Shown: positions 35,063-46,514 of the stretch, one piece after another
Layout of the letters: every line of letters starts with the position of its first letter
How positions within the stretch are numbered: position 1 is the stretch's first letter
Source of the DNA: Brachynemurus nebulosus
Taxonomy: Eukaryota; Arthropoda; Insecta; Neuroptera; Myrmeleontidae
Direction: 5' to 3'
NCBI GenBank assembly: GCA_035578155.1
Contig: JAPWDM010000013.1
Span: 7,899,527 to 7,963,526, forward strand
DNA: 64,000 nt
Made by a program: the position numbers and the translations under genes
The notes under the pieces: model-generated
Database searches by the model: none
Told to the model about the DNA's origin: nothing
What the model saw: only the letters and a program-made list of their open reading frames with translations

Positions 35063-35672
35063 TTTCGTGTCGGTAATTACTGACTTCCTAAAACACGGTA
35101 GCACTATTTAAAGAAGTTTCACTGCAATTAATTAAGTATATTGTAAACATTTGGCACTTATGTACTCATTACGCGCATATCTATTGTATGATTCTACTTT
35201 CCATTAATTTAAAAACATACAATAGCATTTTATGGATTTGTCATTGTTTGGCTGGCCGTAGCTGGGCTGAATACGTGCTATATTTGTGGCAAGCGATAAT
35301 AAATAATCGCTCGTGGCGTAGCGTGAAGTGCGGCCAAGTGCGGTAACAACCACACTCACCGTCACACTTATTCATTCATAAAGTAACTAAATGGTTTTCC
35401 CTTTTGTTTGGATTAAATCAATGGGATGCAAAACATACGGCATCGCGACATATAGAGTGAGTGGTTGAATATCATTCATATTCGATCACTGCCCCCCCCC
35501 CCTTGTTCCTCTTCGCTTGTGCACACTCGTTCATCATATGTTCATATATTTGATAATCTTTTTGTATTATTGAAATTATAACAATACTATCAAAAAGTTA
35601 TCGGATACCAGGAGTAGCCGCGTAGAGAAGATTAGAGTTTAAGGAATGCAGAATTACAAGTGATGAGCAAAA
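35063..35672. other. Spacer
   Basis: Contains a GC-richer stretch at 35245-35350 and a run of about 12 C near 35491. No gene or element is recognised. Confidence 0.4.
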
Positions 35673-35674
35673 TA

Positions 35675-36499
35675 GGGCGAATACGGGAGAGATGCCGCAC
35701 ATTTTGAAAACACTTGATAATTCTTAAAGTACGCACATTTAATTGATTTGAAATTTGGTACATTTTGAGTCATAAAGGATTCATAATTAACATTTCTGTA
35801 GAGCCTGAAAAGCGGCGTCTCTCCCACACCTATGGGAGAGATGCCGCATCAAAGAAGGTGCCACACATCTCCGTACATGATGCATGCCATATGTAACCAT
35901 TTTTGGCACTTTATATATCTTAACCAGTCAGCTATTTTTTTGTTTCTGAGGACTTTTCAAAACAGTCAATATACACGCAATCATCATTATTTTCGTTATC
36001 TTCACTAATATGAGAGCTCTTCCTGATCCAATTAATGGATCTTTTATATTTACGTGGCATAATTTACAGTATTAAAAAAATTGCATAATTAAGGTGTAAG
36101 TCTATGTTTTTAACATGTAATATGATGCGGCATCTCTCCTTTTTGTTGGGATAGATGCCGCATGTTGCTATAGCAAGCATAGTGCGGATGTCCCACCTAA
36201 AATTTTATACAGTTATTTTAAAATATACCTAAATTAATAACAAAACATATTTTCATTAAAACAATGAAATATACATTCTTAAATTCTAATGAATTAAATG
36301 CTTGAAAAAATATTATGTTAAAAAACTTACTTTTCAATAATAAAAAGTTGGATAATTACTAAACTGATGGACCAATCATAAAAGTTACCATATGTAGCTT
36401 AAATAAGTAACTTACTTTAAACATATAAACCATTAATAGCGCTATCTATCAATCAACCGACGAACTGTGGCGACTGCGGGATCTCTCCCGCACTTACCC
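35675..36499. mobile_element. TA-target element with GGGAGAGATGCCGCA repeats
   Basis: The left end GGGCGAATACGGGAGAGATG and the right end (reverse complement) GGGTAAGTGCGGGAGAGATC lie between TA dinucleotides (35673-35674 and 36500-36501). The word GGGAGAGATGCCGCA, or close variants on either strand, occurs at both ends and at about 35823, 35860, 36123, 36150 and 36180. This array is plausibly transposase-binding sites. There is no coding sequence. The GGGTAA start links it to the 8226 and 19085 elements. Confidence 0.7.
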
Positions 36500-36501
36500 T
36501 A

Positions 36502-37204
36502 CAAGACCGAAGTCAAGACCTTTCGAATTTTCATTTTGACCGGATTTTTTGTAAGGTTAAATTCTCGTTTCCGTTTTGTTTTTAATCCTGTTCAAAAATA
36601 CTACAAGAACTAAACTAGTTCTGCTCATATTTCCACTTTCCCAAGTTAAATTACGATGAAACCATTTGAAAAGTCACTAGTCTTACATCTTTTTCTTAGA
36701 CAATTCGTCTGAAAATTAACACCTATAAATAGACCCTTTCATAATCGTTTGTTTTGCCCAGTCGTAAATATTACACAAAAATTACTACAAAACCGGGTTT
36801 GTTTCCACCCATCACTAAATATTACAATACAATTATGTACAATTTTTTCCTATAGTGCATCTTTCCCAGTATGCGATTAATTTTGATTTTTCTCCTTTTG
36901 TGTATAACTGTCTGGACAATATTTTAATAAATTCATTTATGGTCAAATTCACACGACGATTGATATGTAGGTATATATCTATCTCATTCCATTTTTTGCT
37001 TCCGCCTTCTCTCTCGCCCTGGTTATATTTATTTAATTGTTTAATTTGTACGAATATCCAAATATTTCATTACGTGCCCATTATATATGAGAAATTTTTC
37101 AACAAAATTACATTACAGCCCAGTGAATATTTATTAACGTTCTGGTTGATTCATTTAATAAAAAGGCCGCGCTCACTCACTATTACACCGTTTAATAACG
37201 TCCA
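36502..37204. other. Spacer
   Basis: A 142-codon plus-strand frame (36855-37283) runs through here into the next element. It is rich in Phe, Leu and Ile, has no recognisable domain and ends inside a transposon terminus, so I do not call it a gene. Confidence 0.4.
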
Positions 37205-38247
37205 CACAGTGAAAAAATTTGTGTTAAAATTAACACATTTCACATGTCCAGAACGGTCCACTCAATTTCTTGTGTTATTCTAACACAAAGCATAGATATG
37301 TGTCAAATTTATACACAAGATTTGTGTCAATGATTTAACACACAAAGCGACATACATTTTGTGTTCATTTTACACAACGATGTGTAAAATTAACTGATTT
37401 AGAATGTAGAAGTTTACTCAGTAAATGTGCTGGTATATTATTTTTTTAAGTTAGTATTTTTTTTTTATTTATTTATTAAATAAATGAAAGGAAATAGTAA
37501 AAAAAATAATTTTTCAGTACGTAAACTTTGTTATTTAATATTTCTACAAAGTTGTGTTCTGATGAAAATAATTTTGAAACAATACTCAAAAATTGTGAAG
37601 ATCGTTGTCAAACTGAACGTGGAAGGCAAAATGGTACTACTACTCTTCCTTTTTTACCTGATCTTCTTTGCCCTTTGAATGTGTTCTGGAACGCCGAATA
37701 TTTGATAATTTTTTAATTATTTGAAGTAAATTCTGCAGACAAAGGAAAAAATTCAATCTATAATATTTTTAATTAACTTACCAATATTTAATATCTAAAT
37801 AATTAAAACAAATTTAACATTAGGAATGCGTTTTTGATTTTGAAATATTCCGTCTGCTTCTATACATAGATACGTTTCTGTTGAACGCACGTCGCAAAAT
37901 ACTTCAATGATTAGCAATGATGCTATACCGATGGTACAAGTTACCACTACCTACGCTCTTATAAGAACTAAAGCAATAGATGTACGCGAAACCAATTTTT
38001 TGGTGTTGGAAATACACAAATAAGTATATTTATGACATCCTTTCGCATTTTACACAAACATTGTGTTATTTGTGTGTTATTTAAAGCAGATTAACATTTT
38101 AATTCTGTTAAATCAAAATTTTTGTTAATATTTTCATTTAATACAAACACTAAATGTTACATTAACACGGGCTGGGTTACTTATTTAACACAAAAATTTT
38201 AACCACTATAGTTTTTTTGTACGCAGAACACAAATTTTTTCACTGTG
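37205..38247. mobile_element. Element with CACAGTG-starting 21-bp inverted ends
   Basis: Perfect 21-bp inverted ends begin CACAGTGAAAAAATTTGTGT at 37205 and at the complement of 38247. The interior is dense in TTTGTGTTAA and TTAACACAAA words, for example at 37221, 37279, 37335, 38075 and 38190. No target duplication is obvious in the flanks. Short frames at 37484 have no domain. CACAGTG is the start of Transib-type ends and of the RAG heptamer; the resemblance may be chance. Confidence 0.6.
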
Positions 38248-38784
38248 CAAGCGTAAAATATTTATGCATTACATTGTTAATTAAAAAATAGTAAAAAATA
38301 GTTAACCCCCCTTCACAGCCCCGCGCTAAATAAAATTGCAAAGTTTAAATGAATTTTTTTATTAATTGTTTCAAAATGTAATTAAATGTTCAAATTACGA
38401 TTGTAAAATATTGTAATTTGAGCCAGTTACGGGTTTTTTCAATATGGCCGTATTCGAATTTGTTGGAATCATGTATAGACAACCGTATTAGAGAATTTTG
38501 TAACTCATATTTCTTCAATAAACTTCGTTAATTGTTGATAAAAGTAAAATTTTCACATCAAAATTACTTAAATGACACAAATTTAGAAAAATTAATTCAT
38601 GTGTACAACGTAAAAATCAAACATATTAAGATTTTAGTCTTTGTGACGTTGTTAAGTAGATAAAAATTTTTAAAAACCATAGAAATTGCAATTGCAAACG
38701 ATAAAGACATGGAATTGGAAAGGCAAACTCTGGCCCTAGTAAAATTTCCGTTATCAAAAATTAAAATTTATTACATTAGTTATT
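38248..38784. other. Spacer
   Basis: AT-rich, no recognisable feature. Confidence 0.35.
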
Positions 38785-39110
38785 ATATTTGTATACCACT
38801 TTTTTCTTTTTTAATTTGTCGCGCTTATGTTGTAGCAATATAAAAACATTGTTGAAAAAGCGTTGTAACTTTGTATATTATAACATATTAAATTTTTATC
38901 AAATTTCTTTAACATGTTTTCGTTTTATTAAAAAAAATATATATAGTTTTCCCATAAGAGCCCGTGTTAAAATTACAAAATTTTGAAATCGTTTTTCTCA
39001 AAATTGGGGTGGTCAATTTTTTTTTCGGTATAGGCTCGTATTATTAGTATTGAATTAAATAAACATCTAGAAAATCCTTTGAAACAATCGTTTTATCGAC
39101 CAAATACTTC
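38785..39110 (-). repeat. Interspersed repeat, inverted copy of 10491-10870
   Basis: Carries ATTGTTGAAAAAGCGTT, TTTTCCCATAAGAGCCCGTG, CTCAAAATTGGGGTGGTCAA and AATCGTTTTATCGACC, the mirror image of the 10491 copy. Confidence 0.6.
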
Positions 39111-39447
39111 GTAACCGAAATATAAAAAAAAATATTTCGTAACCGAAAATGTCCAATCATAAAAATTTTAAATAAATCGGGTTCGTAAAATTTAAAAATA
39201 TTCATTGAAACATTGAAAATTTTTGCTCTGAGAATTTTATTTTCAGCAACACACACATTTTCTAAGCTTTTTTTAGATTTCCTGTACACGTTTAAACCTA
39301 AAATTTCTACAAATTGGGAAATTTCATCGGTAGATTTTACAGATTTTCATCATAGGAACCGCAATGTCTTTAAAAAGCCAAGGAAATTTTTATTTTGATC
39401 TTAAAAATATGACACTGATATAGTGTAATAAGTAATCAGATAGTTTT
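39111..39447. other. Spacer
   Basis: AT-rich; two antiparallel short frames without domains. Confidence 0.35.
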
Positions 39448-39731
39448 GAAGCCGGCCTTTTTAATTTTATTAGAGATTAAACGCAAAACTACCCAAAATT
39501 TGATACTCATTGTCCAAGCTACCTTTACTAATAATTTTTTTTTTCATTGTTATTACAAAAATGTGAAGCTTCAAAACAATTTTGCCATTTGAGGCCGGTC
39601 TTTTGAATTTTGACGGGAAATTGAACGTAAAATTACCCAAAAATTTTATTTTCATTGCCCAAGCTACCTTCATTAGTAAATTATTTTTATGTTTATCACA
39701 AAAATATGAAGCTTCAAAACAATTTTGCCAC
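39448..39731 (+). repeat. Tandem duplication, two ~142-bp units
   Basis: Units 39448-39590 and 39591-39731 both run from GA(A/G)GCCGG(C/T)CTTTT through an AAA-TACCCAAAA word and CCAAGCTACCTT to GAAGCTTCAAAACAATTTTG and CCA. The open frames on both strands here arise because the duplicated unit has no stop in those frames. No domain is seen. Confidence 0.8.
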
Positions 39732-39890
39732 GCAGAATGCATCGAATATAAAATTATTTATTTTCATCAATGCACTGACTGATTTAGAACGCCGCTTCAT
39801 TATGATGTAATCCAGTGACACGAACTTCGCTTTCGATTTGAACTAAATAAGACCATTTGGTTGTACGTTCACTTATTGTACTTGCAACAC

Positions 39891-39932
39891 TTAATAATAA
39901 CACTAATAAAACACAACAATATATTTTATTAA
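39891..39932 (+). repeat. 42-bp flanking direct repeat, left copy
   Basis: Begins TTAATAATAACACTAATA and ends ATTTTATTAA. The matching right copy is at 41313-41354. The transposon 39933-41312 lies exactly between them. Confidence 0.75.
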
Positions 39933-41312
39933 GGGGAGGTTCGCTAAAAAAAATAAAAATAAATCGATTTCTTTTCTTCATAATTATATTCCTTAAGGTG
40001 TCAAAAATATTCTCCTAAAATTTCACTTAAAAAAAATTAAATATCAAAAAGTTATGGGCATTTTAATGCACGCACTTTAAAATAATTCAATTTATATAAA
40101 AAAACTTTAAATGCTTTTTTCTCGAAAGTACGTTTTTCGACATGGTTCCTCGTGTATCTCAAAAAGTATTTGAGATATCGTCATAAATCAAAGTGCATAT
40201 TATTCCTCAATTAAAACCTTTTGGTTCCGTAATATATTTTTCAAATGGCGGCTATTAAAAGTCGAAAAAAAGCGGCGATTTTTGAAAATTTATTTTCCAG
40301 ATGCGATTTTTTGCTGATTTTTATTTTTTTCTTAGATCCTAGTTAGTGCCATAACTGTATCTATGTATATTTTCAGAAAATTCGTGATTTTTTGATTTCG
40401 ATTCAGTGGGGATTTCAGAACGCGAGGAACCATCAAGATGGAAAAATCTTGCAGTGTCGACTTCAAAGCCATTTTATGCTCAGCTCATTTTTTAATTTAA
40501 AAAAAAAAAAAAATATTTTTATAATCTCAAGACATGTAGAAACAATGTTGTATAATTAGTTTTTTTTTTTTAAAAATGTTTATTTGTAAAAATAATAATA
40601 ATAATAATTAGGTACCGGGCTTGTTCGGACAGGTCAGGACCGTAATTATTTCAATAAAATTTTGCAACTAAATTACATTAAATTTTGCACATTTGAATGA
40701 ATATAATTGGTCAAAAATTACATTTTTCACCATTTTAGAATACTAACAGCATTTTTTATTTGACGAAAGTAAGAAAATTCAAAAAATCGGAAAAAATTTT
40801 TGTATAATATATTGAAAAGTTGTTGAATATTTAGACGGTCCACTATAATCGCTAAGACGTACGTATTTACTAAGATTTGTTATTATTGAAAAAAAAATTT
40901 TTAACAAGCAACTATACTTCTATCTCTCAAAATTGAAAACAATAAAAAAAAGATGAATTTATTTAATTTAAATAACATGTCACATAAATCACATACATAA
41001 TATAAACAAAAATACTTTTGATAGTCAATTAAAATTACAGTGGCACTTTTCAATTGTGCAGGTAATAAATAAAAGAAAAAAAGGATGTTTACATAAAATA
41101 CGAATAAATAATATTTTGATACACATATGTATGTGTATGTATGTAACTTGTGTACGTTGTTTTTATGAAAATATTTTGAACTTTTAGTCACATTGAGTGC
41201 AATATGTATACCTGCATTTGCTTAAGACGAAACTGTCAGATCCGAAAGAAATCCGATACCTGATAATAATAAAAAGGTCGATCTTTGATGTTTTTTTTTG
41301 GCGAATCTCCCC
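39933..41312. mobile_element. TTAA-target element with GGGGAGGTTCGC termini (1.38 kb)
   Basis: The inverted ends GGGGAGGTTCGCTAAAAAAA (left) and GGGGAGATTCGCCAAAAAAA (right, reverse complement) have TTAA on both sides (39929-39932 and 41313-41316). A TTTTTT-flanked ATCGATTT word near the left end also occurs in the 10896 element and beside the orphan end at 54519, so these form a loose family. The 96-codon frame at 40901-41191 has no domain. Non-autonomous piggyBac- or Kolobok-class element. Confidence 0.7.
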
Positions 41313-41354
41313 TTAATAATAACACTAATAGAACACAATATAATATTTTATTAA
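41313..41354 (+). repeat. 42-bp flanking direct repeat, right copy
   Basis: Close match of 39891-39932, with a handful of substitutions. Confidence 0.75.
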
Positions 41355-41766
41355 AAAAATTACTCTCGCTTTAAGATCCGAACGAGTCTATGTGTTAATC
41401 ACGACAAATGTTAATTAATGATGGTAATTTATCTTTTTCTTTTTTCTCCTGAATGAAATGAATATACGACGCGTACAGTTGAACTCCAACTATCCGGATA
41501 TATACAGAATTGATGTGTTTGGTACATAAGGATTCGAGCATTAATGTAGAGCTAATTTGGCTCAAACATTCTAAATGCACCTGTAGTTTTTTAATTTTTA
41601 ATTTTATTTTACTATTTAAATTAAGTATATTAATTAACTTAAATTGAATAATTGTATATTATCTATTTTACCAATTGTTGTAATTTAACTAAAGAGATTG
41701 TTTAACTTTTTAATGTTTAATAATTTAACTTATGTATATTTAAGTCTTGTAAGAATATTGTAGTTT

Positions 41767-42130
41767 TAGTGAATTTCCGAATTGGAAATTCAGCTACTAT
41801 AATCATTGTCATGACGCGACTTGAGTCCGATGTCTAGAAACCGAAAATTACATTCAATAACTCAAGAAAGACGTTGGAAGTCAAACAATCTTGGATGAGA
41901 TCTTTAGCCAGACACGTTCGATGCCTAAAACATAGTTTTTTGAGTATTTTTTGCAAAAAAATAAAATTTTTGGCTAAAATTTCCCAAAGTTCAAAAGTTT
42001 TTGTAATATTTTTTTGCACCGTTAAAAAAAAAGTGAAAAAATCACAATAAAATTGGTTTTCAAACCCGAGAAAAACTAATTTTTATAATCGGAAATTCGC
42101 TATGTTATACAGGATGCTGTGACAGGGGTA
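41767..42130 (+). mobile_element. (AT)n-core element, copy lacking the core
   Basis: Left landmarks (GTGAATTTCC, CAGCTACTATAATCATTGTC, ATGACGCGACTTGAGTCC) join directly to right landmarks (GACGTTGGAAGTC, CTTAGCCAGACACGTTCG). It ends GGAAATTCGCTATG ... GATGCTGTGACAGGGGTA. The microsatellite and about 100 neighbouring bases are deleted. Confidence 0.7.
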
Positions 42131-42840
42131 TTTGTTATAATTATGTAAACACTTGATTTTGAAAAACACAATTCTCTCCTGTAAGTAAATGACAAAAATT
42201 ATACAAGATTCTCCTTATATATTTATTAATTAACATTTGTAATCATAGCTTATAAAAACATAATAAAGGTGACATGAGGAATTGTGTTTACTTTGAAACG
42301 GTTGAATATTTTTGTTAATTTGTGTGAATGGTTTGAAAATTTGCTTTCAAATCAATTCTATATGTTTAATATTGCCTGGAAAAACATGTCAAATGATTAT
42401 TTATTTATGAAATTTTCCGAAAATTGTATTTATTCATTTGTTAATATAAATTATGTATACTAGGATTTCTGTGTGGATTTTAAGTGCTATTAAAATGTTT
42501 ATGATTCAATAAAATATTATTAATAATTAAAAACATCAATATATCACTTGTTGTACGTTTATAATTGACAAATGATAAAATATTTAATAAATTATAAGCT
42601 GTTATATAACTACATTAAATAGCTGAAATGAATTACGTATTGTAAAATAATCACTAAATTAAAATTATTTTTAATGTACTCAAAAATGAAGCTCTCAAAA
42701 ATTTTTAACATTACATTTGCTATAAAAAGAATACTGAAACAGGGACGTTAAATTTCGTTGTTACTTCAATTTTCCACCAGAAACATAAAAATTTTGATTC
42801 TTATTCTTATTTAAAAAATTCTGCACAGTTATTTGTTTTT
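42131..42840. other. Spacer
   Basis: AT-rich; nothing recognised. Confidence 0.35.
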
Positions 42841-42994
42841 TTAGCGAGTTTCCAGAATGGATACACGCTATTTCAGCCGCTGTCATAACGCGACCTGAGC
42901 CCGGGACTATGGCAGAAATTTGTTTTGAGGTCCCTAGAACCCGAAAATAACCTTCACTAAAATTTATATATATATATATATGTATATATATATG

Positions 42995-43057
<63 letters not shown>

Positions 43058-43200
43058 CCGCACGATAACTCTCGAACGAAATGTCCTAGGATTACGAAAT
43101 TTGGTGAGAACGTTGGAAGTCCAAAAATCTTGGATGAGTTCTTCGGCCAGACGTGTCTGACTTCAGGAACATGGTTTTTCAATAAGGAGATATTTGATAT
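42841..43200 (+). mobile_element. (AT)n-core element, 3'-truncated copy
   Basis: Starts AGCGAGTTTCCAGAATGG, has the GAGCCCGGGACTATGGCAGA block, a TA core at 42965-43053, then CACGATAACTCTCGAACGAA and GTTGGAAGTCCAAAAATCTT. It breaks off after ACATGGTTTTT. An inverted 3' part lies at 43477-43716. Confidence 0.75.
42965..43053 (+). repeat. (TA)n microsatellite
   Basis: About 40 TA units with TGTATATG-type interruptions, core of the element at 42841. Confidence 0.95.
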
Positions 43201-43476
43201 GGATTATCCATATACTATATTTCGTTACTGAAGTCAAATAACGACTTATAGAGTTAGTATGTACATACCAATATGTATGTAGTAAGATACTATATATGTA
43301 CATATTCCTCAAAGACCTATGCATGTACCATTGATATATGAATACTATTCATATATCTATGGCATGTACATAATTACGAATTAAAAAAGCCGCCAAGTGC
43401 AAGTTGTACTTGCGCCAATAGTGTTCCGTACAAGCAGTGATTATTATAGATTTAATGTAATATGTAGCATATAAAA

Positions 43477-43716
43477 TACCTCTGTCGCAGCATCCTGCAT
43501 AACATAACGAATTTCCGTTTACAAAAATTAGTTTTTGTCGGAAATTAGTTGACAGAATAATTATTGTTCAAAAACCTTTTTTATGTGATTTTTTCAATGG
43601 TGTAAAAAAATGTTACAAAAATTTTTGAATTTGGGGAAATTTTTGCAAAATTTAATTTTTTTCACGAAAAATGCCCAAAAAACCATGTTCCGAGCATCGC
43701 ATTTATGGCAAGATTT
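43477..43716 (-). mobile_element. (AT)n-core element, inverted 3' fragment
   Basis: On the minus strand it runs from GGAACATGGTTTTTTGGGC to GGAAATTCGTTATG and the terminal GATGCTGCGACAGAGGTA. It directly abuts the next, forward copy at 43721. Confidence 0.7.
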
Positions 43717-43720
43717 TTGG

Positions 43721-43832
43721 AGAATTTCCAGAATGGAATTCAGCTATTACAGCCACTGTGATGACGCGACTTGAGTCCGGGACTATGGCAAAAATTTATT
43801 TTGAGGTCCCTAGAAACCGAAAATAATATTCA

Positions 43833-43911
<79 letters not shown>

Positions 43912-43912
43912 G

Positions 43913-44008
<96 letters not shown>

Positions 44009-44316
44009 CGCACGATAACTTTCGAATGAAATGTCCTATTTTTACGAAATTTGGTGAAAATGTTGGAAATTCGTTAGTCAGACACGTCTGATGTCGTAAG
44101 CATGTTTTTTTGAGCATTTTTCGTGAAAAAAATTTATTTGCTAAAATTTTCCCAATTTCAAAAATTTTTGCAACATTTTTTTACACCATTAGAAAGATGA
44201 GAAAAATCAGATAAAAAAGATTTTAAACCATCATTGTGTATAAACTGGTTACCGAGAAAAACTAATTTTTATAATCGGAAACTCGCTATGTTATGCAGGA
44301 TGCTGCGACAGGGGTA
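43721..44316 (+). mobile_element. (AT)n-core element, full copy
   Basis: From GAATTTCCAGAATGG through GCGACTTGAGTCCGGGACTA, the dinucleotide core, CACGATAACTTTCGAATGAA and GTCAGACACGTCTGATGTC to GGAAACTCGCTATG and GATGCTGCGACAGGGGTA. The short inverted words GCGAATTTCC (5') and GGAAATTCGC (near the 3' end) are shared by the family. Confidence 0.75.
43837..44004 (+). repeat. (TA)n microsatellite, longest in window
   Basis: About 168 bp of TA with ATACAT/ATGTAT interruptions, core of the element at 43721. Confidence 0.95.
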
Positions 44317-44384
44317 TTCTTTTATTACGGCATGGGTTTCAAAAATACAGTCTACAGCATATCAGTGATACTCAGCTTTCTTTA

Positions 44385-44660
44385 CTATACGAGATAGTTT
44401 GCTATTATAATTTATTCTGGGGTCTGCTTTTGGGGACAGAAATTAGGGTCTGTGATCAAAAAAAAAAAAAAAAAAAATTAATTCATTAGGGAAATGTGAT
44501 TGAATTTCGGCATGTAATTTTTCTGTTGTCTTTGCAATTTTGATTTAATCAAAAAGGGAAAAAGCAGTCCCAAATGTTATTTTTGTCTATATATCATCAA
44601 AATTACGGTTTTTGGAGCTTTAAAAATTTTTTGTATACTCGATGACGTCACCAAGTTCAA
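44385..44660. repeat. Interspersed repeat, direct copy of 2750-3010
   Basis: See 2750-3010. This copy ends at an ACTCGATGACGTCACC word that also marks the 15985 and 28990 repeats, so all may be parts of one larger family. Confidence 0.5.
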
Positions 44661-45166
44661 TTTTTTTTTTTAGAAAATGTTTGGGTAAATTGAGGGTCAA
44701 ATTTTTATTTCCTGTATAGAAGTGGCCAAGTGCGTTCAGACAATGTGACTTATCTTCTGTTAGGCTGTATCCCATTTTCAATCGAGACTGACCAGTCACG
44801 TAAAGAACCAAGTGAAGAAAAGTATTTTTTTACTACTCATGCGGAAGAAGTACTACTTGCCGCACACATTTCTGTACGCAAAATAGCTTTTTGCCTACTG
44901 TACTCTTCCCATATACTTTTTTGCCTGCGGAAAGAACTTTCCACACGCAAATTGACAATAAAACACGCAAAGCCGCCTCTTGATTTTTCATTTAATAAAT
45001 ATTTCATAATTATGTCTATAGAAATTACCAACAAAGTAATTTAAACAATATTTAATTCAGAAAAAAAAAACGAACACTCAAAAATATTATTTAGAAAGCT
45101 ATAAAAATGTCAAAAATAGTAATAATAATAGACAAAAGGACGTGAAATTCGTAATAAAAAATAGTA
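44661..45166. other. Spacer
   Basis: A 104-codon plus-strand frame (44730-45044) is present, of less biased composition than most, but it shows no recognisable domain. I leave it uncalled. Confidence 0.35.
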
Positions 45167-45168
45167 TA

Positions 45169-45377
45169 CATTGGACTCTCGATTCTATCACATAAATGTT
45201 GGGGCCAGGGTGGGGAGGGCCAAAATCGAGAGTGACTGTTCAGTGACGGTTCATTTGCAATTCTTGTAACATATGAAATCGTGGTTTCATTACACGAAAT
45301 AATTATTTTTTAATGTACCTAAATCATTAACCCCACCCTTGCCACAACATTTATGTGACAGAATCGAGAGTCCAATG
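45169..45377. mobile_element. TA-target MITE (209 bp), CATTGGACTCTCGATTC termini
   Basis: About 50-bp inverted ends start CATTGGACTCTCGATTCT and continue through CACATAAATGTTG, with TA on both sides (45167-45168 and 45378-45379). The GACTCTCGATT start recalls pogo/Tigger-type ends. No coding capacity. Confidence 0.75.
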
Positions 45378-45756
45378 TATTTAGTCTGTGATCACTTTAG
45401 TGTGCTACACACTAAAAATAAACCACATTCTTTTTCTCCGTGTTTAGAACTTTCGAACTCGCTATGTTGCGAAATAAAATTCGCCATACCAATAAACACG
45501 ATATTTGCAAATTAAAATGCAAACTCACGTGCCTCATCCAGCATTTCTAGAAATATCTACAAACAAAACAAATACCTATGTATATTCATTCATCAAATAG
45601 TCAATAGTATGCATCACCTTAGGTGCAATATTTAATATTTATTAATAATAGAAATAAATAAATAAAAAAAGCCCATGTGAGGATATGGCAAACCGCTGAT
45701 GTTACTGTATATCTACTTCGTATACAGTAGTAACAAAAAAAGTCCGTACATACATT

Positions 45757-45881
45757 TTTTTAGCGAATTTCCAGAATGGAAATTCAGCTATTACAGTAGG
45801 TCTCATGACGGGACTTGAGCCCGGGACTATGGCAGAAATTTGTTTTGAGGTCCCTAGAAACCGAAAATAATATTCACTAAA

Positions 45882-45965
<84 letters not shown>

Positions 45966-46306
45966 TTATGTATTTATGTATCAGCACGATAACTCTCGAA
46001 CGAAACGTCCTAGGGTTACGAAATTTGGTGACAACGTTGGAAGTCCAAAAATCTTGGATGAGTTCTTTAGCCAGACACGTCGGATGCCAGGAACATGGTT
46101 TTTGTTCTTGCAAAAAATTAGTTTTTTGCCAAAATTTCCACTTATTCAAAAATTTTTGCCAAATTTTTTTACACCATTTAAAAGAGGAGAAAAAGTTACA
46201 TAAAAAAGCTCTTTAAACTATTATTCTATGTCAACTAGTTTCCGAGAAAAACTAATTTTTATAAACGGAAATTCGCTATGTTATGCAGGATGCTGCGACA
46301 GGGGTA
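45757..46306 (+). mobile_element. (AT)n-core element, full copy
   Basis: Landmarks TAGCGAATTTCCAGAATGG, GAGCCCGGGACTATGGCAGA, TA core, CACGATAACTCTCGAACGAA, CCAGACACGTCGGATGCC, GGAAATTCGCTATG and terminal GATGCTGCGACAGGGGTA are all present. Frames at 45877-46216 read through the family sequence and are not genes. Confidence 0.75.
45890..45955 (+). repeat. (TA)n microsatellite
   Basis: Core of the element at 45757. Confidence 0.95.
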
Positions 46307-46514
46307 TTTTTGTAATATATACAAACTACAAGCCAAAGCGACATAGACATAAGTAAACTTTACATAAATATTGGATGTAATGAAATGAATTAGCCGCTGG
46401 GTAACTTTGTGGCCGACCAAAAAATAAAAACAATTAGAAATTATACGTATGTATGTATGTAAGTAATTCTTATACTTCTACCAGGGAAATGTATATAAAG
46501 CTAATATGTTATTG

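Noticed and set aside
36855..37283. 142-codon plus-strand frame as a possible gene
   Set aside because: Composition is what AT-rich DNA gives by chance, no domain is seen, and it ends inside a transposon terminus.
41470..41500. TACAGTTGAACTCCAACTATCC as a Tigger/pogo end
   Set aside because: Looks like such an end, but no matching opposite end was found nearby, so no element is called.
43810..44117. Open frames encoding long Ile-Tyr repeats (also at 27094-27357, 42964-43231, 45877-46149 and 58773-59082)
   Set aside because: They are translations of TA microsatellites and flanking element sequence, present on both strands.
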